54,641 bases of DNA from Heterotrichella gracilis (GCA_032358255.1 JAULBX010025886.1:1-54641), one strand, 5' to 3'; shown: positions 44,633 through 54,641, numbered from the stretch's first letter. A program made the numbers and translations. Notes: generated by a model from the sequence alone, not told the origin.

Positions 44633-46146
44633 TCACGTCTCGCTGCTTGCCAGGCACTTGTTGACCATCTCCAGCAGGTTGGGGTTCTCCAGCGCAGCCG
44701 CCACCCGCTCCTTGTCGTTCAGCTGCTTGTTCACAGCTGCCTCGCTGGAGTGCGCCCCCTCCGCTATGCTCACGTCCACCTTGAACCGCGGGGGCAGCGC
44801 ACGCAGCAGCTTGACCCTGGACAGCAATCGTGAGATTCTTCAAGGGTCCCAGTAGGGTTTTACCTAATTTTAGGGTGTGGTAGTGTAATATCGAAGATCG
44901 CGGCCGGGTAATTACTAGGGTCCTGCTAGGGTAATCATAAGAGTTGTAGTAGGCAGCCCTGACGGCAGAACAGGGGTCTGCATGTGTGTACGACAGGATA
45001 CCTCATGCGTTGTACAGCATTGTCAGCCTGCAGAGATGGGTTGTAAAAAGAGCGCCGCTGGCATGCCGTGTGGTCACTGAGGCTGGGTGCAGTGAGGCGG
45101 GGGGCAGCTGGGGCAAGGTGGGTTGAGCAAGTAGGCTGCAAGAGAACCAACCCCTACCGTATGCACAGTCCTATGAGCGTGGCCATGCTGCACTTAAACA
45201 CCCTAAAGAACTGTGTCACAGACTCCCAGGCAAGGGTAGGTTAGGGTTTGCGGTCCCTACCGTATGCACAGCCCTATGAGCGTGGCCATGCTGCAGTGCT
45301 GCACTGTGGGTGTGAACTCCACGCTCACCGCCCCCCCCGCGTCGTCCACTCGGATGAAGTCCTCGCCCACCACATTGAGCTGCTCCAGTGTGTACGGGTG
45401 CTCGGGGTCGGTGATGTCGCGGATGTGCTGCAACAGGGCCAGGCGGATGGTGTGAGGTGTAATGCATATGTATGTTGCGGTGGCATGTATACATATGCCG
45501 CGGTGTTAGGCCGGGTGTCATGCAAACATGCTCCAATTGTGCTGCAGCAGAATGTGCAGAGGCAGGGGCAGAGGGGCGGGTGAGTGTAACCCAACAGGGT
45601 AGAGGAGCGTGTGGAGTACAATGCAAGAGGGTAGAGGAGAGTGTGAGGTTGTGAGTCCAACAGGCGGAGTTGTGTGTTGGGTGTAGTGCATGCATGACCG
45701 TTGTCCCGGGTGTGCTGAAGCAGGGGTAGTGGAGGGTGTCAAGCAACAGGGCGTAGGGTTCTAAATGTGCAACAGCAGGGTGTTTGGACGTTATGCTTCA
45801 ACAAGACAGAGGAGTTGAGACAGGAGCTGTGAGGTAATGCATGCATATTGCAGTCGACGCAAACAGGTTACTTTTGGCTACCCAGTTGCCACTGGGTATA
45901 GGAATTTTAATTGAAGTATACCACGGTACTCAATTGCACCTTGGAACATATGTATGCGCGGGCGTATGGTGGTGAAGAAAACGTGCACGATGCATGCATG
46001 CAGATAACTAGCTGCTATGTTGCGCATACCTCGAAAATCTCCCAGGCGTCTATCAGTTCTCGCCCTGACGTGCTTACTTCGCTTTTCTCTGCCTTCCTCG
46101 TCTTCCGGGTGTACAGTACCGGGTCGGGGTTGATCAGGTCAGCCAT
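44633..46146 (-). CDS. CIAO2B: MIP18-family Fe-S cluster targeting factor (AE7/CIAO2B type)
   Basis: Exons on the minus strand: 46146-46030, 45427-45261, 44816-44633; 155 residues, the usual length for the family. [17 protein letters not shown] opens the protein. The DUF59/MIP18 core follows: '[20 protein letters not shown]', '[20 protein letters not shown]', '[20 protein letters not shown]' and '[20 protein letters not shown]'. The Cys in [10 protein letters not shown] is the conserved reactive residue. In the cytosolic iron-sulfur assembly pathway this protein works with MMS19 and CIAO1 to deliver 4Fe-4S clusters to DNA polymerases, helicases and other nuclear enzymes. All expected motifs are present, and both splice junctions fall in conserved sequence, which confirms the model. 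Confidence 0.95.
45150..45196 (-). repeat. Echo of the donor end of MIP18 exon 2
   Basis: 'cctaccgtatgcacagtcct' and 'atgagcgtggccatgctgca' copy 45250-45298 with one or two changes, ~100 bases inside the intron, donor included. A 'gtaggttagggtttgcgg' run lies between source and copy. Confidence 0.9.
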
Positions 46147-46707
46147 AGTGGCTCCGGATGCTGCACTGATGTTGTGGCCACTGTGTTGTGTTGCTATTAC
46201 AAACCCTTGGCCCTAATAAAGCGCTTGACTCGACAAAATGACAGAAAGCTGTGAAAATAAACTCTCCTTGGCCGCCACAGCACTTCCACTGTATGTAGGA
46301 TTTGAGCTGTGGCTGGCTTGGATTTTAGGGTTTCCATCCTGCGTCACTGACAACCCTAAGAAGCCACCTCAATTCTTGCCATTTGCCCAGTGCCTGAAAC
46401 TGCTGATCAACGCCTGCAACTACACCTGGCATAGTGGTCTAAAGCCTGGAAGGTACTTCTCAAGCTTCATTTGTACCCTGAACTGATCTGTGCACTGCGC
46501 AGCCTTGGAACAAGAAAAAAGAAGAAGAAAAAAGCCCCAACCCCACCGGCCAAACGGCCCGCTTTAAACGGTTCAATACATAGTATCACAGCTCACACCC
46601 AGCGCCAGTAAATGCGCAGCATAGGCTGCATATAAACCAGGCAAAACCACCCATTCAATTGAAATTAAGCAGGTGGCACCCCCCACCCTCCCACACACAC
46701 GCGACCA
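46147..46707. other. Short region between the MIP18 and methyltransferase genes
   Basis: About 560 bases between the start of gene G and the stop of gene H, both on the minus strand. It must contain the promoter of G and the 3' UTR of H. No clear TATA or TGTAA motif was found. Confidence 0.5.
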
Positions 46708-49215
46708 TCAAGCTGTGCCCTCCCCTTGGGCCGCAAACTCATCCACCACCCTGCGCACCCCCGCAATGTGCTCCGGCCCCACAGCACAGCACCCACCCAC
46801 CACACTCGCCCCCAGCGCCAGCCACCGCGCAGCGTGCGCCGCATATGCACCAGGCAAGATCACCCCCTCCGAGTCATACTCCTCCTCTGGGTTGGAGGGG
46901 GTTTCGTCTGCACGTGGAGCTGAGGAAGAGGTTTCGTCTGAATGTGGTGGGGAGGAGGCGGTTTTGTCTGGATGTGGAGTGGAGGAGGTTTCGTCTGCAC
47001 GTGGGGTGGCGGCGCGCAGCCATTGGCTGGTGGTGGTTTTGAAGCCGTTGGCGTAGCCGCCCATCCGCACATGTGGGGGCGCCACCTGGCGCAGCACCCG
47101 AATGCCCGCTTCTACAGCCTGCGGGTGACCAGATACTCAAATTAATCTTCATATGGCGTGTGTAGTTTCAAATGGCAGATATGATTCATGCACATGTGGC
47201 GCAACTCAAATGCGCATGAACATATGCATCGTCCATGCGCATGAACAGATTCAGTTCCGCAGAGATGTCAGGGCCAGGCAGTCGTTCATCATTGACCTCT
47301 GTGTAAATGTCAATGGCTCCATGCGATGCAACGCATCTGAAGTCTACATTGGTAAATGCCATGAAATGCCACCCATGCAGTCCAGTCACACTCATACCAT
47401 GGAGATTGAGTCTCAAACTCAATTTAAACTAAAACGATAAAATTGACACCAACCGTAAAAAGCCAAATGCGGTGTACCTGCGGTGCGCTGCAGTTGATGA
47501 TCATTGCCTCAACCCCAGGGAAGGGTCCCAGCGCCAACACAGCATCAGTCAGCGCCTCCCCACTGCGCAGCACTGCACGGGTGCTGTCTTCCAGGGTCCA
47601 GGAGACCCAGATGGGCTTGCCTGCATGGGGTGCAAAGTATGCATCTGTAACAGATTTGATAAAGAGCGGCGTACTTTGCTCTCGGAAAGATATTGAACTA
47701 CCAGCATATGCTGCATTTACTTCTATTCAAGTTGCTGCAATTGAATGCATTTCCCAGAGCGCAGCACCGCACGGGGTCGTCTTCCAGTGCCCTAAACCCT
47801 ACCCTGAAAAGTGGCTAGGAGAGCCAGAGGAGGTGGTCTGCATGGTGGTTGAAATGGCATGTGTGGCCCAGGCCAGTGATTTGCATGTCAATGCCTATAT
47901 GGCATGCAATTCTGTGAAAAGGAAAGAGAAAAAAAACAAACGCCTGCAATGAGTTGCAATTGCCCAGTGGAACAACGCGCCGTGATTTACAAATATGCCT
48001 CGCACCTGTCGCGCTGGCCGCACTGACTGCAGCCTGCGTCTCAGTCACAGTTGCCATTGTCTCACACAGCAGCAGGTCCACGTGTGGGGCCAGGCAGGCA
48101 GCCAGTGCCATGTACACAGGCTGCAGGGCTTCAAAGGCGGGTAGACCTGCCACCCGATGGTCTCCAGGCCGGTAGCTGGATAGGAATGGGTAAGGAGGGT
48201 GAGTAAAGCACATTTGGGAATTGTGGGTGGTGGGTGGATGCACATGGAATTGGTAGGTTTAGGGTCTGGTAGGTTTAGGGTTTAAGGTTTGTTCAGACAG
48301 CACGGTGAGGGTTGCGCTATGATGCTTGTCAGGGTCGGGTATGGGTGATTGATGCTGTTAAAGTGGAACAATTGTACGATGGGTGGGAGCTGGGGGAGGA
48401 GGCGCATGCAAAGTATGGAGCAGTGCCATCGATGTAGTGTACGCACCCAGTGAGCATGTGAGAATGTGTTGCATTCAATTGGCGCATGCGTGCACGTACC
48501 ATTCATCCAGGGGAGGGAGGCACCCTGCCACCAGCACTGGCCTCTCACTTGAGTCTGCTGCTTCCCTCGCCAGGAGTGCAGCACACTGCCCAGCACAGAG
48601 GCATATGAGTCACAAGCTTACATAGGTGGTGCCACGGGAATAATATGGATGAAGCAGTGCATTTGACCCGAACAGAGGACAGGGCAGCACACCAGTAGAG
48701 ACGATGACTTGACAAGGCACGTTTCCCGCCACAACATGGTTTGAGCGAGTGCAAAGACGTCACCAGGAAAGCCGTCCAAACCAAACAATGGCGCACAAGG
48801 ATACTGGGTTGATGTGTTTTAATGTTTTATAAGGGTATTGAAGCATTGTATCCACCACCTCGCAAGTATATATCGAGGGGGAACTGCATGCAATGCATGC
48901 ATAAGGACCTTCCCGCCATCAGGGCATTGGCAGTCCGGAACGAACCTCGGTCAGCTCCTCCACCTCGCCCGCCTTGCCAATCTTCTCCAGATGCCACGGA
49001 GTGGCAGCAAAGTTGTTGGTTGTGATAACATCCGCTCCGGCTGCTATGTACTCCCTGTGCACGCTTCGAACCAAGTCTGGATGGTCCCTGTTTGCCAGAA
49101 CGCCAGCTATAAAGCCCTGGTCGAAAGCCAAGCCACCCAGTGGCAACCCTCGCTGCTTCAAGAGGTGGCCGGTGCCTCCATCGAGGACCAGAACCTTCTT
49201 TGCAGCCTGTGCCAT
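46708..49215 (-). CDS. HMT: Homocysteine S-methyltransferase
   Basis: Exons on the minus strand: 49215-48946, 48585-48500, 48175-48006, 47620-47478, 47118-46708; 359 residues, phase closes throughout. It transfers a methyl group from S-methylmethionine (or SAM) to homocysteine, making methionine. Visible motifs: 'VLDGGTGHLLKQRG' at the start, 'EYIAAGADVITTNNFAATP', 'LLLCETMATVTETQAAV', 'IINCS' (first zinc Cys) and 'VVGGCCAVGPEHIAGVRR' (GGCC, the other two zinc Cys). Everything needed for activity is present. An upstream in-frame ATG at 49257 would add 14 residues. The last exon carries a ~40-residue acidic/Ser/Pro insert made of four decapeptide repeats, not normal for the family. The exon 1 donor (GTTCGT) is weak. 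Confidence 0.93.
46890..47012 (-). repeat. In-frame 30-nt minisatellite in the methyltransferase gene
   Basis: About four tandem 30-base units ('ggaggtttcgtctgcacgtg' type on the plus strand) encode ADETSSTPHP, DKTASSPPHS, DETSSSAPRA and DETPSNPEEE. The insert lies between 'WLRAATPR' and 'EGVILPGAYAAHAARW', so before the GGCC zinc loop. Units keep the frame. Confidence 0.85.
47757..47798 (-). repeat. Echo of methyltransferase exon 4 sequence
   Basis: 'agcgcagcaccgcacggggt' and 'cgtcttccagtgccctaaac' match 47567-47605 ('gcgcagcactgcacgggtgc', 'tgtcttccagggtcc') inside the upstream intron, followed by 'ccctaaaccctaccct'. Confidence 0.75.
48241..48295. repeat. TTTAGGG-type run in a methyltransferase intron
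   Basis: 'ggtaggtttagggtctggta' followed by 'ggtttagggtttaaggtttg': four telomere-type heptamers, some degenerate. Confidence 0.8.
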
Positions 49216-49782
49216 CGGGGTGTGCAGGCAGCGTTGGGCGAGCCAAGAATAGTGCATGTGAAAGGAACGGACTTGCACTTGTTGCTATAGTGCACTAGCT
49301 GTTTTACCACTTTCGGTATCTACTGCACTGTACTGGTGTAAGTATTCTTCAAAAACCTGAATTCGTTTCAGTCAGGGCCTCCCCGCTGGCCGAAATTGCC
49401 CCCCTTCGTGTGCACAACACCATGTTGCTTTTGACACCCTGTTCACTAAAACGACCCAACCCTGGATAGAGTGCAGCACAAAGAAGCCTTTCATGCAGCC
49501 CATCAACTGCCGGTTCTGTGGGTTTTAGTAGTTCCACCAGTGGGTGCTCCAATCGCATGCCCGCAGCACCGTGCTTCAGTGCTTTCGTGAACTGGCCAAA
49601 TCGGCCCTATGTACGAGGTACTAGGAGACAACCCCAATGCTCCGCCGTAGACCACCTCAGCACACGCCTTTAGACCAAGCACGCTTGTCTAACCCTTGAA
49701 CCGTTAGCTGCTCGGTCTCTCCGACTGGGCGTGTGTCACTGTGGCAAAGTCAACACGGCCTCGGCCGAGGCAAGGGATAGCC
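49216..49782. other. Divergent promoter region between genes H and I
   Basis: About 570 bases between two oppositely directed start codons. No TATA box is obvious on either strand. 'cttttgacaccctgttcact' and other single-copy sequence only. Confidence 0.5.
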
Positions 49783-52700
49783 ATGGCAGCGACAGGCGCC
49801 AAACTTGCCACCACCGTGCTCCTGAACGTGGCCAGCATCGTGGAAAAGGCGGACGAGGCGGTCCTGCCGGCGGTGTACGCGTTCATCAGCGCCTCGTTCA
49901 AGGCTAGCCCCTCACAGCTAGGCGCACTGACGCTATGTCGGGCGATGGTACAGGTAAGCCCCTGACTGCACACCCTACAACAGCTCTCACGGCGTCGTTG
50001 CATGCTGTTTTGGAGCTCAACCGTGGTGTATCCACACCGTTTTCTCTGAGTCGCGCTTTCATGGGGATATGCATGCATTGTATGCAGCACCCACCATGCA
50101 CCCACCATGCCCTAGCCGTATACCACCCCGACCCGTAAAAACACCTCGCACCACTGCTCATCAGTACCGGTCCCTTCAAACCAGCCTGGCCACCCACCAG
50201 CCATAACCACCAATTTTCATGTCCTCCCCTGTTTCATCCACAGACCATCGCCTCCCCTGTGAGTGGGTTTCTTGGGGACCAGCGGGACCGAGCGGGGATC
50301 GTTGCCTTTGGCTGCATGCTGTGGGGCATCATGACATCGTTCATCGGCATCTCGTCAACCCTAGAGCAGGTGAGGGTGGCGCACAATACCCTACAGGATC
50401 CTTCAAAACCCTAATGCGAGTGAGAGTGGGGCACAATACCCTAGAGCACCTCCGCAACCCTAGGGCAGGCGAGGGTGGTCACACGGGTACCTAGGGCGCC
50501 GGCTAGTGCACATGCACACCTGGTTAACACGGGTTGGCTGCACAATAGACCCCTGGACATTGCTCCTGGCCAGCAGGGAGTCACGTGGACTCAACCCTGC
50601 TAGGGTTTAGGGCCAGATTGGTTGCCGCACCATGTGTCGTAGCCAGGCAAACGAAAGAATATAGAATAAATAGATGCCAAAAGCGTAAATGGATTGTGAC
50701 TACAGTCTTGCAAATTATACACCTTTTCCTCCATTTGCAGGCCATGGTATGGGCGGCGGTGAATGGCATTGGCTTGGCCCTGGTCATCCCCTGCATACAG
50801 AGCCTGCTTGCGGATTATTACCCCGCGGAGAGCAGGGGGCGCGCTTTTGGGATGATGTCGCTCACATCGACGTTTGGTAGGGCGGCGCAGTGATGAAGCA
50901 CCCTGCAATTGAGCACACTCAGAACTGGTGCAAGGACATAGTTAGTCACATGCATGTCAGCGCTTCAGCCGGCTTAGCAATCAGCCTCGCAAATATGGCG
51001 CAAAGCAATTCTACCCTGGCGTTTTGACCGACAACAATTTTGTGGCATCTGCTGTGTGACTTGGCCCATGTGGCCCTAGGCTTTGCCTCTCGTACCTAAT
51101 TAAACGTCATGCATTTGGGTACGCGTTTGTCCTGTATCTATCCTATAGTATCTGAGGTTCTCAACTATGCTTTGTTACCAGCGCCTACATTGCAGATCAA
51201 GAATATGCCATAAGCTTTGGCAAGCCCTAAAGCCTACATCCATTCACCTGCAGGCGCAATGGGCGCGGCTCTGTTTGCCACCAACATCGGTGCCTACCGG
51301 CCGCTGGGCATAGAGGGCTGGCGCTTTGCCTTCCACTGCATCGCTGTAGCTAGCCTGGTCACCGGGCTACTGGTTCGGGTGTATGCTGTCGATCCCCGGC
51401 ACAGCCACCAAGGGAGCGGGGGGGGTCCCACCTATGCGCTGGTGGGTCCCCTGCAAGAGGGGGGGCACGGCCACCTGGCCACAAAGGGGAGGTAATAATA
51501 GCTCGCTGATTCAGTATACATGTGACTTTAGAAAGTAGCCATCATTGTTATGTCTGTTATTCATTATAGGACTTATGATAAAGATTGGTAAGAGCAGTGC
51601 AGAAATAAAAAGTGCTTGTCGATACATGTGGCATTTGAAGTGTTCGCTCTAAGTTCTAGATCTACAGTCCAAACCCCAAAACCCTCGACAAATTTACCAC
51701 CCTAAATCCTGCACCTGCAGGGGCCTGTGGGAGCAGATCAAGGAGATGTGGGACGACGTGCGGGGGGTGCTTCGCGTGCGCACCTTCCAGGTCATCATCT
51801 TGCAGGGGGTGTTTGGTTCCATCCCCTGGTCTGCGCTTGCCTTTTTCACCTGGTGGCTGCAGCTCATGGGCATGTCTGACTTCACTGCAGCTGCCCTCAA
51901 GGCGGTGTTTGACATGGGCTGTGGGCTGGGAAGCCTGCTGGGGGGCCACCTAGGTGAGCGCTGATGTAGCCTTACTTTTCAGGGTATAAGGGTTTGTGAT
52001 GGTAGTAAAACCCTAAGGGTGGGCACCTCGCGTTGCCACCTGGTGGCTGCAGTGCATGGGCATGTCTGATATCACTGCAGCTGCTCTCAAGGCGGTGTTT
52101 GACATGGGGGGTGTGCTGGGCAGCCTGCTGGGTGGACACCTAGATAAGTTTTTTGGGCAGTAGGCCTGCAGGTGCGCTCATCTGACACACGTGGAAGCCA
52201 CGGTTGGGGCTCAGGCGGTAGGGGGACCGGATGGGAGTGATAAAGGGTATTGGTCGTGGTTGGGTAGGGGGTTAGGGTTGCCCAGCCTGCACCCCATGTG
52301 CAGCGTGCTCATGGGCCTGTCGGCGCAGCCCCCCCTCCCCCCCCCCTTCAACGCACCCCTAGCCCGCCGGCGCACCCCACACCTGCAGGCAATATGACCT
52401 CGCGCCGCAGGCCCAATTGATCACCTTATCTACTCCTCGCCCCCCCTCCTGCAGGCGACTGGGCCTCCCGCCTGAGCCCCGACCATGGCCGCATTTATGT
52501 GTGCCAGATGAGCGTCACAGCAGGCCTGCCGCTCACAGTGCTGCTGCTGCGGGGCCTGCCGGCGCACCCCGGGCTGACACCTGGCGTGTACGCGGGCCTC
52601 ATGTTTGTCATGGGGCTGACAATCAGCTGGTGAGGGGGCTTGATGTCAGAAGCTTGTAAACCCTAAACCCTACATGCATACCAAATTCTATCAGACGATC

Positions 52701-54069
52701 GGCTTCCTAAATGTATGGTGTTTGGTAGGGTAGAGGGGGCAAAGGGGGTAGGTAAACCTAGGGCCACGTGGGCTGACCTACTCCAGCAGGACCTCAAGTC
52801 GCATGGGATCAATAGATGGTTCAAACAGTGCCAGGAAAGAGTTGCGCCGCATGTGCAAGACTGACTGCTAATCTGGCTGTTTTGCTGGAATGCATGTAAC
52901 TAACTAACTAACTAATACCAAATTCTAAACTGCAAACCCTGGCAACGCACCCCAGGCTGACACCTGGCGTCTATGTGAGGTTCAAGTTGATGTGGCTGGC
53001 CATCAGTTGGTGAAGGGGCTAATTGTAGTAGTTGAAGAGGTTGCAAACCTTGTACATCCGTATGCACACCCTAGATCCAATCGTAACCCCTGGCGGCCAA
53101 TCCTGGGCTGACACCTAACTTGCTGGGCGGCTGTTTTTGATGGGGCTGACAACCAGCTGGCGAGTCAACCCTCCATTTCACGAATGCCCATATCCACAGA
53201 ACACCTCAGGTCAATGTAACAACGCTTAGGGTCAACACAATGCTTGGCCGCGCACCCTTTATTCCCTCTTTACACCCACGCCACTACGCTTTCCCACAGG
53301 TGTGGCGTCAACAATAGCGCCATGTTCGCCGATGTAGTCCCCCAGGCCAAGCGCAGCAAGGTGTATGCCTTTGACCGCTCATTTGAGGGCGCCATCGCAG
53401 CATGCGCAGCCCCCGTGGTGGGCATTGTGGCGGAGCGCGTCTTTGGGTTCGATCGGGGGCTGCTGGATGGGGTGGGGATAGACCCCAACCACAAGAATGC
53501 AAGTGCGCTGGGGTCGAGCCTGATGTACTGCCTGCTCAGCACGTGGGTCCTGTGCCTGGTGTCGTACACAGGTGGGTGGTGGGGTGTGGGGGGGGGGGTG
53601 CGGGGGGTGGGGGAATCATGCGCATGAGAAGGGTGGACCGGCCTTCAGGGTGAAATTCATGCTGTTGGATGGGTGTGTGGTGATCTCAGCCTGAGATGCG
53701 CGTGCGCTCGGGTCGAGTATGGACCTGCCGCCTGTTTACCACCTGAGCACAGTACTTGGTGTCGTATATCGAGGGTAGTGCTGGTGGTGGTGGTGGTACA
53801 TGTGGACAATGGGGTAGAGGTACAGCCCCAGCCCACAAATATGTGCTGCAGCCCAGTCGCCCAGCCCACTGCCGTATGACACGCGGCCATTGCCGCCTAT
53901 CCCACCCATGACGGCTTATCCCCATCCATGGCCGCCTATCCCCACCCATCCCACCCATGGCCGCCTATCCCCGCCCACCCTTTCCTTGCATGCACACCTT
54001 GCAGGCCTGCACCGGTGCTACCATCGCGACAAGGGAATGATTGAACTAGTGGACAAGGCGGAGCACTGA
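49783..54069 (+). CDS. Plant-type MFS carrier (spinster-like, At4g36790 group)
   Basis: Exons: 49783-49953, 50244-50369, 50741-50876, 51254-51491, 51721-51953, 52455-52629, 53300-53571, 54005-54069; 471 residues, phase closes throughout. Twelve predicted spans. Signature segments: 'NVASIVEKADEAVLPAVYAF' in span 1, 'LALVIPCIQSLLADYYPAES' with 'RGRAFGMMSLTSTFGAMGAA' in the first half, 'FGSIPWSALAFFTWWLQLMG' after the central loop, and 'AMFADVVPQAKRSKVYAFDR' with 'SFEGAIAACAAPVVGIVAER' near the end. These match, from memory, the land-plant group of At4g36790, whose substrates are not settled. The His/Gly-rich central loop (DPRHSHQGSGGG) is variable. Several introns contain echoes of neighbouring exons, and a possible alternative last exon lies at 54301-54422. 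Confidence 0.9.
50372..50490 (+). repeat. Two echoes of the donor after exon 2 of gene I
   Basis: 'aaccctagagcaggtgaggg' (50358-50377) is followed by 'aaccctaatgcgagtgagag' (about 50408) and 'aaccctagggcaggcgaggg' (about 50456), each followed by 'tgg(g)(cg)cacaatacccta' or its remnant. A ~50-base tandem repeat unit that contains the splice donor. Confidence 0.85.
52033..52150 (+). repeat. Near-intact echo of exon 5 of gene I
   Basis: 'tgccacctggtggctgcagt' through 'gctgctctcaaggcggtgtt' and 'ctgctgggtggacacctaga' copies 51848-51960 with few changes. It would still translate (WWLQCMGMSDITAAALKAVF) but lacks a clean acceptor. The youngest-looking echo in the window. Confidence 0.9.
52938..53165 (+). 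repeat. Two echoes of the end of exon 6 of gene I
   Basis: Copies of 52558-52634 (GGCGCACCCCGGGCTGACACCTGGCGT...CAATCAGCTGGTGAGG) at about 52938-53016 ('ggctgacacctggcgtctat', 'catcagttggtgaaggggct') and 53094-53165 ('ctgggctgacacctaacttg', 'atggggctgacaaccagctg'). Both end at donor-like sites; CCCTAAACCCTA occurs at about 52658-52672. Confidence 0.85.
53697..53776 (+). repeat. Echo of the end of exon 7 of gene I
   Basis: 'gcgtgcgctcgggtcgagta' and 'tacttggtgtcgtatatcga' with intervening matches copy 53501-53577. Diverged, donor side decayed. Confidence 0.75.
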
Positions 54070-54300
54070 TGCAGCCCACCACAAAGTAGGGTAATCATAG
54101 GGATTATTGATGCATTCCATTTAGGGTAATAGTAGGGTTTTGCCTGGTTAGGGTAATACCGGCCCACCACGAGAGATTAAATGCCAGGGGGTTAGGGTAG
54201 CACTTGGTGATGGGGGTTGAAGCAATCAACCCACCACGTGTAGGGTCATGCCAGGGTTCGGTGTTGGTCATTAAGCTGAGATGTACCCTACCACGTGCAG

Positions 54301-54422
54301 TGCTTCACCACATGTACGGTGGCGACCGGCGCACAGCCCTTGTGTCCAACAAGCGCCATGAGGAGCTGGTGGTGATGCAGGGGGGATGCGAAAGGGGGAG
54401 GGGGGGGGATTCCACACCTTGA
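54301..54422 (+). other. Possible alternative last exon of gene I
   Basis: After an acceptor (ccacgtgcag) an open frame in the correct phase reads VLHHMYGGDRRTALVSNKRH then EELVVMQ and a Gly/Arg tail to a stop at 54420-54422. It resembles the annotated last exon (GLHRCYHRDKGMIELVDKAE) in LH..Y..D. It could be an alternative terminal exon or an old exon duplicate. Confidence 0.35.
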
Positions 54423-54641
54423 AGGGGGGTGATGTGAAGGGACAGCCTGACAGAGGAGAGGAGCGGAGTGGGGAGTGTGGGTGGGGATGGAAGGATCGCT
54501 ATACAGAGGAGAGGAGGAGGGTGGGGTGGGGTGGGGTGGGGTGGGGTGGGGTGGGGTGGGGGGGGGTGGGGTGGGGTGGGGTGGGGTGAGGGGGGGTGGG
54601 CGCTGGGTGGTGGGTGGGGGCGTGCCGGGCGGGGGGGTGGG
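54390..54641 (+). repeat. G-rich GGGGT tandem tract
   Basis: About 15 pentamers of GGGGT from 54521 to 54595, flanked by other G-runs on both sides up to the window end. Strong G-quadruplex potential on the plus strand. Not the telomere-type heptamer found elsewhere. Confidence 0.85.

Noticed and set aside
53244..53627. Separate ORF at the end of gene I
   Set aside because: It is exon 7 of the MFS gene with intron read-through at both ends.
54521..54600. GGGGT tract as telomere
   Set aside because: Its unit differs from the TTTAGGG heptamers, and the tract follows directly after a gene; it is a simple repeat at the window edge.

Overview
This window is nuclear DNA of a green alga, most likely a chlorophyte. 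The support is: intron-rich genes with GT-AG (a few GC-AG) introns, TGTAA polyadenylation motifs just downstream of several genes, a hydroxyproline-type Pro/Ser-rich surface protein, plant-type protein families, and scattered TTTAGGG/CCCTAAA (plant-type telomere) heptamers inside introns. There is no rRNA, CRISPR array or prokaryotic operon structure.

I built nine gene models by joining open exons at splice sites. The reading phase closes at every junction. In order: (A, +, <1-4690) a secreted modular protein with two NIDO-like units joined by Pro-rich spacers; (B, +, 5921-6712) a small one-membrane-span protein resembling COX subunit VIIc; (C, +, 8801-13162) a 12-span MFS transporter; (D, -, 15992-17806) an ABM/IsdG-type, LFO1-like heme oxygenase family protein; (E, +, 18848-23701) a helicase-associated (HA) repeat protein with a transit-peptide-like N terminus; (F, +, 24292-43820) a 38-exon gene for a ~3,498-residue protein with a VWA3-like von Willebrand A domain, very long disordered regions and a C-terminal coiled coil; (G, -, 44633-46146) the cytosolic Fe-S targeting factor MIP18/AE7/CIAO2B; (H, -, 46708-49215) homocysteine S-methyltransferase; (I, +, 49783-54069) a plant-type MFS carrier related to the spinster-like At4g36790 group. 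D/E and H/I are divergent pairs sharing short upstream regions; F/G converge.

The most striking feature cuts across the genes. Introns are littered with decayed, same-orientation copies of the edge of the neighbouring exon, including the splice site. I call them exon-edge echoes. About 35 copies lie in or beside seven multi-exon genes plus one weak case in D; only B shows none. Many sit next to TTTAGGG/CCCTAAA runs. In gene A the two paralogous modules differ in intron position: each has an intron the other lacks, and one such intron carries three copies of its own splice-site sequence. Together this suggests a genome that gains introns and splice sites by local tandem duplication around AG|GT sites, followed by decay.

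Other points: a LINE reverse-transcriptase tail in an F intron, an in-frame 30-nt minisatellite in the methyltransferase, a long hairpin and a Pol III B-box-like site inside an E intron, a possible alternative last exon of gene I, and a G-rich GGGGT tract at the right end. About 2.8 kb between C and D, and 2 kb between B and C, have no convincing gene.
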